Shown here one piece after another: positions 46,162 through 53,548 of a stretch of DNA of 53,548 nt (its first letter is position 1; each line of letters begins with the position of its first letter). The notes beneath the pieces were generated by a model that saw only the letters and a list, made by a program, of their open reading frames with translations, was not told the origin of the DNA and searched no databases. The stretch covers positions 1 to 53,548 of the forward strand of contig NZ_MCRJ01000008.1 in assembly GCF_001720135.1 (NCBI RefSeq), written 5' to 3'. A program made the position numbers and the translations under genes. Source of the DNA: Methylobrevis pamukkalensis (GTDB lineage: Bacteria > Pseudomonadota > Alphaproteobacteria > Rhizobiales > Pleomorphomonadaceae).

Positions 46162-46196
46162 ACGACGCGGGCCCCAGGGTTCGCGTCGTTTTTTTG
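46162..46196 (+). terminator. Rho-independent terminator of the DUF883 operon
   Basis: ACGACGCG (46162-46169) pairs exactly with CGCGTCGT (46182-46189), with a 12-base loop, followed by a run of seven T residues ending near 46195. Confidence 0.93.
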
Positions 46197-46318
46197 TGCC
46201 CCGGGGGTTCTCGTTCCTGTCCCTTGGGGGATCCTGCGATGCGGGAGATGATCCCGGAACCTGCGGCATCGCGGCCCTGCATCGGCCGAGGGGTGGCACG
46301 AGGCGGGTCAATGAGAAA

Positions 46319-46353
46319 GGGGAGGCGGGCCGCAAGCCCGTCTCCCCATTTTT
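46319..46353. terminator. Strong hairpin between convergent stress genes (phyR terminator, possibly bidirectional)
   Basis: GGGGAGGCGGGC (46319-46330) and GCCCGTCTCCCC (46336-46347) form a 12-bp stem with one G:T-type mismatch and a CGCAA loop. ATTTTTT follows on the plus strand and TTTCTCATT on the minus strand. It lies 25-31 bases past the phyR stop. Confidence 0.85.
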
Positions 46354-46377
46354 TCGCGATCCTTGCATCCGGCCCGT

Positions 46378-47163
46378 TCAGGCGGCGTCGCGGCGGGTCG
46401 ACTTCTCGTCGAAGAACAGCGCCTGGCTGACCACGGCCTTCAGGGTGTTCGACTGGAACGGCTTGGTGATCAGGAAGGCCGGCTCGGGCTTCTCGCCGGT
46501 CAGCAGGCGCTCCGGATAGGCGGTGATGAAGATCACCGGCACCTCAAGGCTGCCGAGGATCTCGTTGACGGCTTCGAGGCCGGAACTGCCGTCCGCGAGC
46601 TGGATGTCGGCCAGAACGAGGCCCGGACGCTTGCGGGCCACCGCGGCAATCGCTTCCTTGTGGGTGCGGGCGACATCGGTGACGCGGTGGCCGAGGCCCT
46701 CGACCAGCGCTTCCAGATCCATGGCGATGATCGGCTCGTCCTCGATGATGAGGACGTCGGTGGCCACCTGGTCGGCGATCTCCCGGGCGGCGGCGTCGGA
46801 GAGGGCGGCAAAGCCGACCGCGTCGACACTCATGATGGTGGCCGCAGCCTCCGGCTTGAAGCCCTCGACGGCGGTCAGCAGGAAGGCCTGCCGCGAGCGC
46901 GGGGTCAACCGGTCGAGGCGGTTTTCCTCATTGCCGCTGATCATGGTGCCGCTGTTGACCGGCGTGTCGTTCCACAGGGTCAGGAACAGCTTGTAGAGCG
47001 CAATGCGCGGCTCCAGGTCGCTGGCGAGCACCTCGCGGTTGGCGACGATCGCTTCGAGCGCGGCCACGACATAGGCGTCGCCGCTCATCTGGCTGCCGCA
47101 GAGGGCGCGCGCGAAGCGGCGAAGGTAGGGAAGGTGAGGTCCGAGTTGCTCGGTCATCGACAT
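46378..47163 (-). CDS. phyR: General stress response regulator PhyR
   Basis: 261-aa response regulator whose N-terminal part mimics an ECF sigma factor (residues about 5-115, including LPYLRRFARALCGS and LTPRSRQAFLLTAVEGF) and whose C-terminal part is a receiver (about 136-250). The phosphoacceptor is Asp186 in LADIQLADG, with acidic EDEP at 141-144 and the Lys in LITKPF. When phosphorylated it binds NepR and frees sigma-EcfG. Divergent nepR-ecfG are encoded 447 bases away. GGAGA is 9 bases before ATG 47163. A GGAAC promoter-like element on the minus strand lies upstream. Confidence 0.96.
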   Translation of the reverse strand: MSMTEQLGPHLPYLRRFARALCGSQMSGDAYVVAALEAIVANREVLASDLEPRIALYKLFLTLWNDTPVNSGTMISGNEENRLDRLTPRSRQAFLLTAVEGFKPEAAATIMSVDAVGFAALSDAAAREIADQVATDVLIIEDEPIIAMDLEALVEGLGHRVTDVARTHKEAIAAVARKRPGLVLADIQLADGSSGLEAVNEILGSLEVPVIFITAYPERLLTGEKPEPAFLITKPFQSNTLKAVVSQALFFDEKSTRRDAA

Positions 47164-47298
47164 GGACGCTTTTCTCCAATCCGCAATATCTGGTCCGCGT
47201 TCTTCTTGCCCTGCTCCGACCAGCATCGGATCGGCAGGGCGCATCCTTAGTCCGCGCAGGGCCCCCGCGCCACCGGCCGGAGATCACATGATGTCCTC

Positions 47299-47323
47299 GG
47301 AACTTTCCCGCCAACAGGCGGTT
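47299..47323 (+). promoter_or_regulatory. sigma-EcfG promoter-like element upstream of nepR
   Basis: GGAAC at 47299-47303 followed by N18 and TT (GGTT at 47320-47323) fits the relaxed consensus GGAAC-N18-TT; only one base differs from CGTT. It is 288 bases before nepR. Confidence 0.5.
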
Positions 47324-47478
47324 GTCCTTATCGAAACGTCCGGCACATGTCCCTCGCGGGCTGGTACGGTCGTCATCATCTGCGGCGGCGAGCCGGGCAT
47401 CCGACTGCCGTCACTCCTGCAAGACTGCCGGTCATTCGACAAGGCCGGCGTGGGCAGACGATCGCCGTCACGCTCATA

Positions 47479-47503
47479 AATTCGTGCTCGGGAAAAATGT
47501 TCC
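47479..47503 (-). promoter_or_regulatory. Minus-strand half of a divergent GGAAC promoter pair (towards phyR)
   Basis: On the minus strand GGAAC spans 47503-47499, followed by N16-AATT, which satisfies GGAAC-N18-TT. It shares the palindrome TGTTCC-N9-GGAACA with the plus-strand element at 47513. It would give a leader of about 300 bases for phyR. Confidence 0.5.
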
Positions 47504-47512
47504 ATCGATGTC

Positions 47513-47537
47513 GGAACAAAATCGCGCAGGTCGAATT
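47513..47537 (+). promoter_or_regulatory. Plus-strand half of a divergent GGAAC promoter pair (towards nepR-ecfG)
   Basis: GGAAC at 47513-47517 with N16-AATT (47534-47537) satisfies GGAAC-N18-TT. The start codon of nepR is 73 bases downstream. Autoregulation of nepR-ecfG by sigma-EcfG is known in other alphaproteobacteria. Confidence 0.55.
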
Positions 47538-47610
47538 GTCGTGCTGAACAGGAATTACCCCATATGTGTGGGCCGGTGTCCGGGGGCGGACCAGGGCCTT
47601 GGAGAAGGCA

Positions 47611-47799
47611 ATGTCAAAGTTTGAAGACAAAGGGCACAGGCCAGGCCTCCCGGCCGACGCCCAGAATGTCATAGGGCGCAAGTTGAAGGCCATGTATGAC
47701 GAGGTCGTGCAGCAGCCGGTTCCGGACCGGTTCCTGGACCTGCTGGCCAAGCTCGACGCAGATGTGAATGCCCAGCGTTCGAAGAAGGACGGCGAGTGA
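47611..47799 (+). CDS. nepR: Anti-sigma factor NepR
   Basis: 62-aa protein that sequesters sigma-EcfG until phospho-PhyR takes it away. The conserved helical core is clear: NVIGRKLKAMYDEVVQQPVP, followed by DRFLDLLAKLD. Flanks are short and polar. GGAGAAGG is 3-4 bases before ATG 47611. The stop overlaps the ecfG start (TGATG at 47797-47801), so translation is coupled, as usual for this pair. Confidence 0.95.
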   Translation: MSKFEDKGHRPGLPADAQNVIGRKLKAMYDEVVQQPVPDRFLDLLAKLDADVNAQRSKKDGE

Positions 47800-48344
47800 T
47801 GGCGACACCCTCGACGTCCTTCCGCGACGGGATCGTCGCCGAGATCCCCAGCTTGCGCGCCTTTGCGATGTCACTGTGCGGCAAGCCGGATCTCGCCGAC
47901 GACCTCGTGCAGGAAGCGCTGATGAAGGCATGGGCCGCCTCGGCGAGCTTTTCCGAGGGGACCAATCTGCGCGCCTGGATGTTCACCATCCTGCGCAACG
48001 TCTACTTCAGTCAGCTTCGCAAGAAGAAGCGCGAGGTCGAGGATGCCGACGGCCGGCACGCGGCCCGGCTGTCCGTCTCCGGCGAGCAGCAGGCACGCCT
48101 CGACATGAGCGACTTCCAGGAGGCGCTGGGTCAGCTGCCTGCGGACCAGCGCGAGGTCCTGACCCTGATCGGCGCCTCCGGTTTTTCCTACGAGGAAGCG
48201 GCCGAGATCTGCGGCGTGCCGGTCGGAACGATCAAGAGCCGCCTCAACCGCGCCCGCGGCCGCCTCACCGCCATCCTGGCGATCGAACACGTCTCCGACA
48301 TCGGGCCCGACGCAGCCACCATGGCTGCAACTGCCAGTTTCTGA
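47799..48344 (+). CDS. ecfG: ECF sigma factor EcfG (general stress response)
   Basis: 181-aa ECF15-type sigma factor. Region 2 includes IPSLRAFAMSLCGKPDLADDLVQEALMKAW (as PSLRAFAMSLCG, then ADDLVQEALMKAW) and NLRAWMFTILRNVYFSQLRKKKREVED (as LRAWMFTILRNVYFSQLRKK). Region 4 includes LPADQREVLTLIGASGFSY and CGVPVGTIKSRLNRARGRL. These are the family landmarks. The start overlaps nepR by one base. It recognises GGAAC/CGTT promoters, one of which is upstream of the DUF883 gene. Confidence 0.96.
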   Translation: MATPSTSFRDGIVAEIPSLRAFAMSLCGKPDLADDLVQEALMKAWAASASFSEGTNLRAWMFTILRNVYFSQLRKKKREVEDADGRHAARLSVSGEQQARLDMSDFQEALGQLPADQREVLTLIGASGFSYEEAAEICGVPVGTIKSRLNRARGRLTAILAIEHVSDIGPDAATMAATASF

Positions 48345-48376
48345 TCCGGCGAGGCCGCTTGCCCGGCAGAAGGCAC

Positions 48377-48403
48377 TTTCAACTCTATTGAAACGTCTAT
48401 TAT
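48377..48403 (+). promoter_or_regulatory. Inverted repeat and -10-like element before the HisKA_2 protein gene
   Basis: TTTCAA (48377-48382) and TTGAAA (48388-48393) form a perfect 6-bp inverted repeat with a 5-base spacer. TATTAT at 48398-48403 is a good -10. The arrangement suggests a promoter separate from the ecfG transcript, but no protein can be assigned to the site. Confidence 0.35.
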
Positions 48404-48451
48404 GCTGACAATGTGATCCGCAGGCCGGCAGACAAAGACCGGTGAGGGTTC

Positions 48452-50227
48452 ATGCCGGCGCCGTTTCCGCCTGCGATCGTTCCCCGGTCGACCGGCGTGC
48501 GTGCACGGTGCGACCCCGGAGGTTGTTGTTTGAAGGTACCGACGAACGGATCGTCGGAAAGCGGACCGGGCCCCACAGTGTTCACCTCCCTTCGCAGCCG
48601 GATCTTCCTCATTCTCATCGGCGCCGTGGTTCCGCCCGCGGTGGTGTTCGGTGCGATCGCCTGGCACAACTATGATCTTGCGCGCCAGTCCGGGCTGGCG
48701 TCGATCGCCCACAACGTCGAACTCGTCGCCTCGCGGGTCGACGCCGTGGCGATCGGGGCCGGGCAGATCGCATCGACGCTTGCCGGGGTGTCGTCCTGGA
48801 TGGGCGGCACGGGACGATCCTGCGCCGAGCGGCTCGACGTGCTGCTGTCCACCTATCGCGGCTACAGCGGCGTGGCGGTCTACAGCGGCGGAACCCTGCT
48901 CTGCGAGGCGCGCTCGACGTTGTCGCCGCCCTCGGCCACCTCGGTGCCGTCCGACGAGATCGCCGGCCTGTCGCCGGGCGACACCATCGTGCGCAGCACC
49001 GCCTCGTCCGCCGGCGACGCCGCCTACTGGGTGGCGGCCCGTCCGGAGGACAATGCCTACAGCGTGGCGGTGACGATCAGTCCGTCCTATCTCGCCGAGC
49101 TGCTTGCCTACTATCGCGACTACCCCTCCAGCCGGGCGGACCTCGTCAATGCCGCCGGGCAGGTCATCGCGCAGGGGCCGACGTCGCTCGATCCGGGCAT
49201 GTGGCCGCGCCACGGCCTGGCCCTGGCGGATGGCAGTCTCACGACGGTGCGCCCCAGCCTGTCCGGCAGCAGTTTCGTCTACTCCGCCCGGCGGCTGAAG
49301 TCCTTCGATCTCTGGCTGGTGACGGCGAGCCTCGAATCCGACGTCCTGTCGCAGCCGCGCACCCAGCTGATGGTCAGCACGCTGGCACCGCTGGCGCTGC
49401 TGTTCATCGCCAGCCTGGCGATCTGGTTCGGTCTCGACCGGTCGGTCCTGCGCTGGGTCTACACGCTCGGTGGGGCAAACCGTGCCTTTGCCCGGGGCGA
49501 GACCGAAGCGCGGCTGAAGGTCGGCAACAAGGCGCCCGCCGAATTCGTCGATCTTGCCGCCTCCTTCAACGCCCTCGTCGACCGCATCGCCGAGCGCACC
49601 GAGGAGCTGGAAGCCGAGGTGGAGGAGAAGGGGCGCTATCTGCGGGAGCTGCATCACCGGGTCAAGAACAACCTCCAGGTGATCGCCTCGCTGCTGTCCC
49701 TGCAGAAGCGCGCGCTGCCGCCGGACCAGCGCGGCATCCTGCGCTTTCCCGAGGAACGGGTGAACGCCATGTCGGCAGTCTACCGCACCACCTATGCCAA
49801 CTCCGAAACCGGCAGCGTCTCGCTCGGTCCGGTGATCCGCGAGGTGATCGGCCGCCTCCAGGATGTCTGCGGCGCGAGCCGCGCGACGCTCGACCTCTCG
49901 ATCGCCGGCGAGGACGTGCGGGTTCACCTCGACGCCGCGGTGCCGGTGGCGATGCTGCTGGCCGAACTGCTGCCCGACTATCTCGACGGCGCGGTCCGGA
50001 CCGGCATTGCGGTCGTCGTCAATGTGGAGATCACGCCGACGCTGCTCGTGATCGACATTTCGGGCTCGCCCGAGGTCCAGCAGCATTTCTTCAAGCTGTC
50101 GCGGCGTTTCGTCGAATCCTATCTGCGCCAGCTCGACGCGCGCATGGACGAAAGCACCCCGGGCCACGTGCGGATCGACTGTCCGCTCGACGCGCATCGT
50201 GCGGATGCGATGTCGGCGGCGAGCTGA
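48452..50227 (+). CDS. HisKA_2-type sensor histidine kinase with degenerate ATP-binding domain
   Basis: 591-aa membrane protein. TM1 at about residues 51-70 (IFLILIGAVVPPAVVFGAIAW), a periplasmic sensor domain of about 240 residues, TM2 (LAPLALLFIASLAIWFGL), a HAMP-like stretch and coiled coil, then the dimerisation motif LRELHHRVKNNLQVIASLLS with His401/402. The following catalytic half does not show the N-box NELxTNAxKH: the aligned segment is VAMLLAELLPDYLDGAV. The DDGxG motif is also replaced by DISGSPE. It may be a pseudokinase. It directly follows ecfG, the usual place of phyK. ATG 48452 has GAGGG 5 bases upstream; the first 47 residues are low-complexity and a later start is possible. 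Confidence 0.85.
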   Translation: MPAPFPPAIVPRSTGVRARCDPGGCCLKVPTNGSSESGPGPTVFTSLRSRIFLILIGAVVPPAVVFGAIAWHNYDLARQSGLASIAHNVELVASRVDAVAIGAGQIASTLAGVSSWMGGTGRSCAERLDVLLSTYRGYSGVAVYSGGTLLCEARSTLSPPSATSVPSDEIAGLSPGDTIVRSTASSAGDAAYWVAARPEDNAYSVAVTISPSYLAELLAYYRDYPSSRADLVNAAGQVIAQGPTSLDPGMWPRHGLALADGSLTTVRPSLSGSSFVYSARRLKSFDLWLVTASLESDVLSQPRTQLMVSTLAPLALLFIASLAIWFGLDRSVLRWVYTLGGANRAFARGETEARLKVGNKAPAEFVDLAASFNALVDRIAERTEELEAEVEEKGRYLRELHHRVKNNLQVIASLLSLQKRALPPDQRGILRFPEERVNAMSAVYRTTYANSETGSVSLGPVIREVIGRLQDVCGASRATLDLSIAGEDVRVHLDAAVPVAMLLAELLPDYLDGAVRTGIAVVVNVEITPTLLVIDISGSPEVQQHFFKLSRRFVESYLRQLDARMDESTPGHVRIDCPLDAHRADAMSAAS

Positions 50228-50393
50228 CACGCCGCAAGCCGTGCCGGCCGACCGTCGGCGGGTGAGACTGGCCCCGACCATTTTTTCACGAAGCCTCAGA
50301 ATGCCGTGAACAAGCCAGGGGCTGCGGCGTTGAGGCTGCATATGTCGGGCCCCGCCGGGGGCGGCGCCCGCGGGGCTGTCCGAAGGAACAATC

Positions 50394-51476
50394 ATGCGCA
50401 ATTTCGAATGTCAGGTCTGCCAGCAGACGCTCGACTTCGCCAATGTCCGTTGCAACAACTGCGGCCATCGCCTCGGCTTTCTGCCGGAGCGGGCGATGCT
50501 GTGCACGCTGGTGGAAGACGACGACGGCAACTACACCCCCGTGGATGCCCCCGAGGATCACCGGCAGTTCTGCAGCAACGCGCAGTGGGATGCCTGCAAC
50601 TGGATGGTGCCGGCAGGGTCGGCGGAGCCGCGCTGCGTCTGCTGCAGCCACAACCGCATGATCCCCGATCTGGACGTCGAGGCCAATCTCGCGAACTGGC
50701 GCCGGATCGAGCGCGCCAAGCACCATCTGTTCTATTCGCTGCTGCGTCTCGGCCTGCCGATCGAGGAACGCCAGGAGGATCCGCCCCGCGGGCTCGCCTT
50801 CGACATCCTCTCCAACGAGGCCACCGACGAGCATGTGATGACCGGCCACGAGAACGGCCTGATCACCCTCGACGTGGCGGAAGGCGACGACGCCGAGCGC
50901 GAGCGCCGGCGTGCGATGCTGCGCGAGCCCTATCGCACGCTGCTCGGCCATTTCCGCCACGAGGTGGCGCATTACTACTGGGAGGTCCTGGTCGACGCAC
51001 CCGGCCTGCACGCGCCCTATCGCGAGGTGTTCGGCGACGAGCGCGAGGACTATGCCGAGGCGCTGCAGCGCCATTATGCCAACGGTGCGCCCCTCGACTG
51101 GACAACGAGCTACATCAGCGCCTATGCGGCCTCGCATTCCTGGGAGGATTTCGCGGAGACCTTTGCCCACTACCTCCACATCGTCGACACGCTGGAGACC
51201 GCGCGGGCCTTCGGCATCAACCTGCGGACGCGGATCGGCGGCGAGGCGCCGCTGCGCCACGGGGTCGCCTTCGATCCGTATGAGCCGCACGACATCGACG
51301 AGCTCGTCTCGGCGTGGGTCCAGCTGACCTTCGCGGTCAACTGCATCAACCGCAGCATGGGCCAGCCGGATCTCTATCCCTTCGTCCTGTCCGAGCCGGT
51401 GACGCGCAAGCTCGCCTTCATCCGCGACCTGATCGACGGACGGGTGGGCGTGTCGGAACTGCAGGCCGCAAGTTGA
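50394..51476 (+). CDS. Zinc-ribbon putative metallopeptidase (DUF2248-like)
   Basis: 360-aa cytosolic protein. The N-terminus carries a zinc ribbon (CQVC and CNNCGHRLGFLP) and later cysteine pairs (FCSNAQWDACNW and RCVCCSHNRMIPD). A peptidase-like core includes the HExxH motif in FRHEVAHYYWEVL and an Asp/Glu-rich segment SWEDFAETFAHYLHI that would supply the third ligand. It matches the family annotated as putative zinc-binding metallopeptidase. Substrate unknown. AAGGAAC lies directly before ATG 50394. The AI-2E transporter gene follows 45 bases after its stop. Confidence 0.88.
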   Translation: MRNFECQVCQQTLDFANVRCNNCGHRLGFLPERAMLCTLVEDDDGNYTPVDAPEDHRQFCSNAQWDACNWMVPAGSAEPRCVCCSHNRMIPDLDVEANLANWRRIERAKHHLFYSLLRLGLPIEERQEDPPRGLAFDILSNEATDEHVMTGHENGLITLDVAEGDDAERERRRAMLREPYRTLLGHFRHEVAHYYWEVLVDAPGLHAPYREVFGDEREDYAEALQRHYANGAPLDWTTSYISAYAASHSWEDFAETFAHYLHIVDTLETARAFGINLRTRIGGEAPLRHGVAFDPYEPHDIDELVSAWVQLTFAVNCINRSMGQPDLYPFVLSEPVTRKLAFIRDLIDGRVGVSELQAAS

Positions 51477-51521
51477 CGGGGATCCGTCCGGCAGGACCGG
51501 TCGGAGAGGGGGAAGCAGGCA

Positions 51522-52664
51522 ATGACACCGATGGATGACGCGCCGCGGCCGGGAGACACGTCCGAGGTGCCGGAGGCCGACCGGCTGAGCCTTCCCGAGC
51601 CCTTCTTCTCCCTCGAGGCGCGGGTCGCCCAGGTCGGCATCTTCGTGATCATGTTCGCGGCAGCGCTCTACATCGCCCGCGATTTCGCGATGCCGGTCAC
51701 CTTCGCCTTCCTGCTCGCGCTGGTGCTGAGCCCGATCGTGCGCCGGATGCGCCGGATCGGCATTCCCGAGGTGCTCTCGGCGGCGGCCCTGGTGGTGCTG
51801 TTCCTGGCCACGCTCGGAACCATGGTCTGGTTCCTCGCCGATCCGGTCCAGCGCTGGATCGCCGATGCGCCGCAGTTCGCCGCCGAATTCCGCGACAAGC
51901 TCACCCTGTTCCGCGGACCGGTCGACCAGGTGCTGGAGGCGTCGAAGCGGATCGAGGAAAGCGCCACGGCCGGGGTGCCGGCGCCGCAGCGGGTGGTGGT
52001 CGAACAGGGCGGGTTCATCAGCGAGGCGGTGGTCGGCGTGCCGCTGATCTTTGCCAAGATCGCGCTCTGCGTCGTGCTGCTGTTCTTCCTGCTCGCCTCC
52101 GGCGACATGTTCTACGAGAAGCTGGTCAAGGTGCTGCCGACCCTGTCGGACAAGAAGCGCGGCGTGCGCATCGCCCGCGAGATCGAGCGGGAAATCTCGC
52201 ACTACCTCCTGACCGTCACCGTGATCAACGCCGGCCTCGGCGTCGCGCTCGGCCTTGCCATGTGGGCGGTGGGCCTGCCCAACCCGTTCCTGTGGGGGCT
52301 GGTCGGCGGCCTGCTCAACTTTCTCCCCTATGTGGGCGCCTTCCTCTCCGCCGCCCTGGTCGCGGCCGTGTCCTTCGTGTCGTTCAACACGGTCGGCGAG
52401 ATCCTTCTGGCGCCCGGCGTCTACTATCTCGTCAATGCCTTCGAGGGCCAGGTGATCACGCCGGCGCTGGTCGGCCGGCGCCTGGAGATGAATCCGGTGG
52501 CGGTGTTCGTGGCGGTGGCCTTCTGGGGCTGGATCTGGGGCATCGCCGGGGCGATCATGGCCGTGCCGTTGCTGGTGATCGTCAAGACCGTGGCCGACTA
52601 CATCGACGGTTACGCCGCGCTCGGCGAGTTCCTGACCGCGCGCACGACGGAAGAGAAGGACTAG
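51522..52664 (+). CDS. AI-2E family transporter
   Basis: 380-aa inner-membrane protein with seven or eight helices. The conserved parts are the N-terminal FVIMFAAALYIARDFAMPVTF with FAFLLALVLSPIVRRMRRIG, the middle LIFAKIALCVVLLFFLLASGDMF, and the C-terminal WGLVGGLLNFLPYVGAFL, PALVGRRLEMNPVAVFVAVA and IAGAIMAVPLLVIVKTVADY. Although named for autoinducer-2 export, the family includes Na+/H+ exchangers and unassigned members, so the substrate is not known. A second in-frame ATG lies at 51531. Confidence 0.92.
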   Translation: MTPMDDAPRPGDTSEVPEADRLSLPEPFFSLEARVAQVGIFVIMFAAALYIARDFAMPVTFAFLLALVLSPIVRRMRRIGIPEVLSAAALVVLFLATLGTMVWFLADPVQRWIADAPQFAAEFRDKLTLFRGPVDQVLEASKRIEESATAGVPAPQRVVVEQGGFISEAVVGVPLIFAKIALCVVLLFFLLASGDMFYEKLVKVLPTLSDKKRGVRIAREIEREISHYLLTVTVINAGLGVALGLAMWAVGLPNPFLWGLVGGLLNFLPYVGAFLSAALVAAVSFVSFNTVGEILLAPGVYYLVNAFEGQVITPALVGRRLEMNPVAVFVAVAFWGWIWGIAGAIMAVPLLVIVKTVADYIDGYAALGEFLTARTTEEKD

Positions 52665-52770
52665 CGGATCGGCGGCGCGCCCGGCTGGTCCGGAACAGGA
52701 CAGAGCGATCGGTCCGGGGCGTTGACCGGGGCGGGGCAGGCGGTGCGGATCCCGGTCCCGGGACGTGTCG

Positions 52771-53283
52771 TCAGCGCAGGTCCCAGCCGAAGACGACCAC
52801 GGGCAGCACGCTGTCGCCGATCCGCTCGCCGGTCTCCAGCAGGGCGTTGCCGCCGAGCCGACGGTAGAAGCCGACGGCGGTGTCGTTGGCCTTCAGCGCC
52901 CGCACGGCCAAGCCCTTGAAGCGCATGTCGTCGAGCAGGCTGCGGGCGGCCTGGAACAGGCGGCGGCCAAGGCCGATGCCCTGATACTCCGGCCGGAGAT
53001 AGATCTCGTAGATCTCGCCCTTGTGGGGCAGCGAGCGCATGCGGCTCGGGCCGAGCGTGGCGTAGCCGACGATCTGCCGGTCGACCTCCAGCACCAGCAG
53101 ATGGATCTTGCGACGGATCGCCCGCTGCCACCATTGCGGGCCGCGGCGCTCGACCATGCGTTCGAGGTCGACGCCCGGCAGGATGCCGCGGTAGGCGTTG
53201 CGCCAGGCGTGGTCGTGGACCTCGGCGACGGCCGCCGCGTCCTGGAGTTTCGCCCGCCGGATATCGATGGACATCGTGCTCAT
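52771..53283 (-). CDS. GNAT family N-acetyltransferase
   Basis: 170-aa acetyltransferase. The acetyl-CoA pyrophosphate loop is YQGIGLGRRLFQAARSL (Q/R-x-x-G-x-G/A), preceded by EIYEIYLRPEY and followed by LKANDTAVGFYRRLGG. The N-terminal VAEVHDHAWRNAYRGILP segment is typical of the RimI-like phosphinothricin/AttT group. Substrate unknown. It is convergent with the AI-2E transporter gene (about 106 bases between). Confidence 0.92.
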   Translation of the reverse strand: MSTMSIDIRRAKLQDAAAVAEVHDHAWRNAYRGILPGVDLERMVERRGPQWWQRAIRRKIHLLVLEVDRQIVGYATLGPSRMRSLPHKGEIYEIYLRPEYQGIGLGRRLFQAARSLLDDMRFKGLAVRALKANDTAVGFYRRLGGNALLETGERIGDSVLPVVVFGWDLR

Positions 53284-53459
53284 GGAGGCAAGCTTAGCCG
53301 CAGTCGGCGGAGCGGAAAAGACCGTTTCGCGGGGTCGCCCGCAAATTCACAGGAGGAGATGCAGGGCGGCGCACGGGCATCGATCCGCGCACCGCGGCGG
53401 CTGCCGGACGGCAGCCGGGCGGGTGTGGTGGCCGGTCGGCCGGCCCGGCTGCGGGCCGG

Positions 53460-53548
53460 TCAGAACCAGCCGACGAGCTTGCCGATCCGGTCGATGTAGC
53501 CGGGCTCGCCGGCCGCCGGGGCGGGTGCCGCCGCCGGCTGGGCCTCGG
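53460..53548 (-). CDS. C-terminal end of an unidentified protein (partial)
   Basis: Read on the minus strand from the window edge, an open frame encodes a Pro/Ala-rich linker (AQPAAAPAPAAGEPG) followed by the conserved-looking end YIDRIGKLVGWF and a TGA at 53462-53460. The rest of the gene is outside the window. The composition suggests a linker to a short amphipathic C-terminal helix. I cannot identify the family. Confidence 0.45.
   Translation of the reverse strand, partial: EAQPAAAPAPAAGEPGYIDRIGKLVGWF

Noticed and set aside
48188..50401. Minus-strand 737-codon frame opposite the HisKA_2 protein and ecfG end
   Set aside because: Composition of a shadow frame, covering real genes.

Overview
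The window looks like a chromosomal segment of a high-GC alphaproteobacterium, most probably of the Hyphomicrobiales. The reasons are the PhyR-NepR-EcfG general stress locus, the rsmB-heparinase-purH gene order, a large (about 1,600-residue) NAD-glutamate dehydrogenase, a DUF1674/SDHAF4 protein, HWE/HisKA_2-type kinases and the strongly G/C-ending codons. I saw no rRNA, tRNA, prophage, insertion sequence or CRISPR array. I cannot name a genus.

Layout. 1-5.2 kb: end of a DUF6980-like gene, then ureC, a DUF29 gene, a GST gene and ureE-ureF-ureG (urease catalytic subunit and nickel insertion). 5.2-12.8 kb: a MarR regulator with a perfect 14-bp palindromic operator, a DUF1398 gene, a divergent LysR/tautomerase pair, an AEC transporter, gluQRS, an AlkA-type glycosylase, a carboxylesterase, a DUF924 protein, a HIG1 protein and a PduO-type cobalamin adenosyltransferase. 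13.3-16 kb: etfB-etfA-3-hydroxybutyryl-CoA dehydrogenase. 16-18.7 kb (minus strand): DsbB, PCuAC-like, SCO, a small membrane protein and TusA, read in that order. 19-22 kb: a secreted nuclease, a TadG-like VWA protein and DUF1674. 22-28 kb: htpX, rsmB, heparinase-like, purH. 28-32 kb: an SGNH hydrolase and the ohrR/ohr peroxide module, with an MFS gene overlapping ohrR.

32-36 kb holds a compact three-gene unit: a TonB-dependent receptor with four Lys/Asp-rich segments, a PepSY membrane protein with an Asp-box, and a membrane-anchored FAD/2Fe-2S reductase. It may be a ferric-chelate uptake and reduction system. 36-43 kb: NAD-glutamate dehydrogenase, inorganic pyrophosphatase and a BaiN-like flavoprotein. 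43-50 kb is a general stress response neighbourhood: a CHASE3-PAS-HWE kinase, a DUF883 gene behind a perfect sigma-EcfG promoter, phyR, nepR-ecfG and a HisKA_2 kinase whose ATP-binding half looks degenerate. The window ends with a zinc-ribbon metallopeptidase, an AI-2E family transporter, a GNAT acetyltransferase and the end of one more gene.

An important caveat: nine conserved genes between 1 and 31.9 kb (ureC, GST, tautomerase, gluQRS, AlkA-like, dsbB twice, rsmB, SGNH hydrolase, ohr) are each split by a tiny indel, mostly loss of one base from a GG or CC pair. None of the genes after 32 kb is affected. I read these as probable sequence errors rather than true pseudogenes, and I give full-length gene spans with the break noted.
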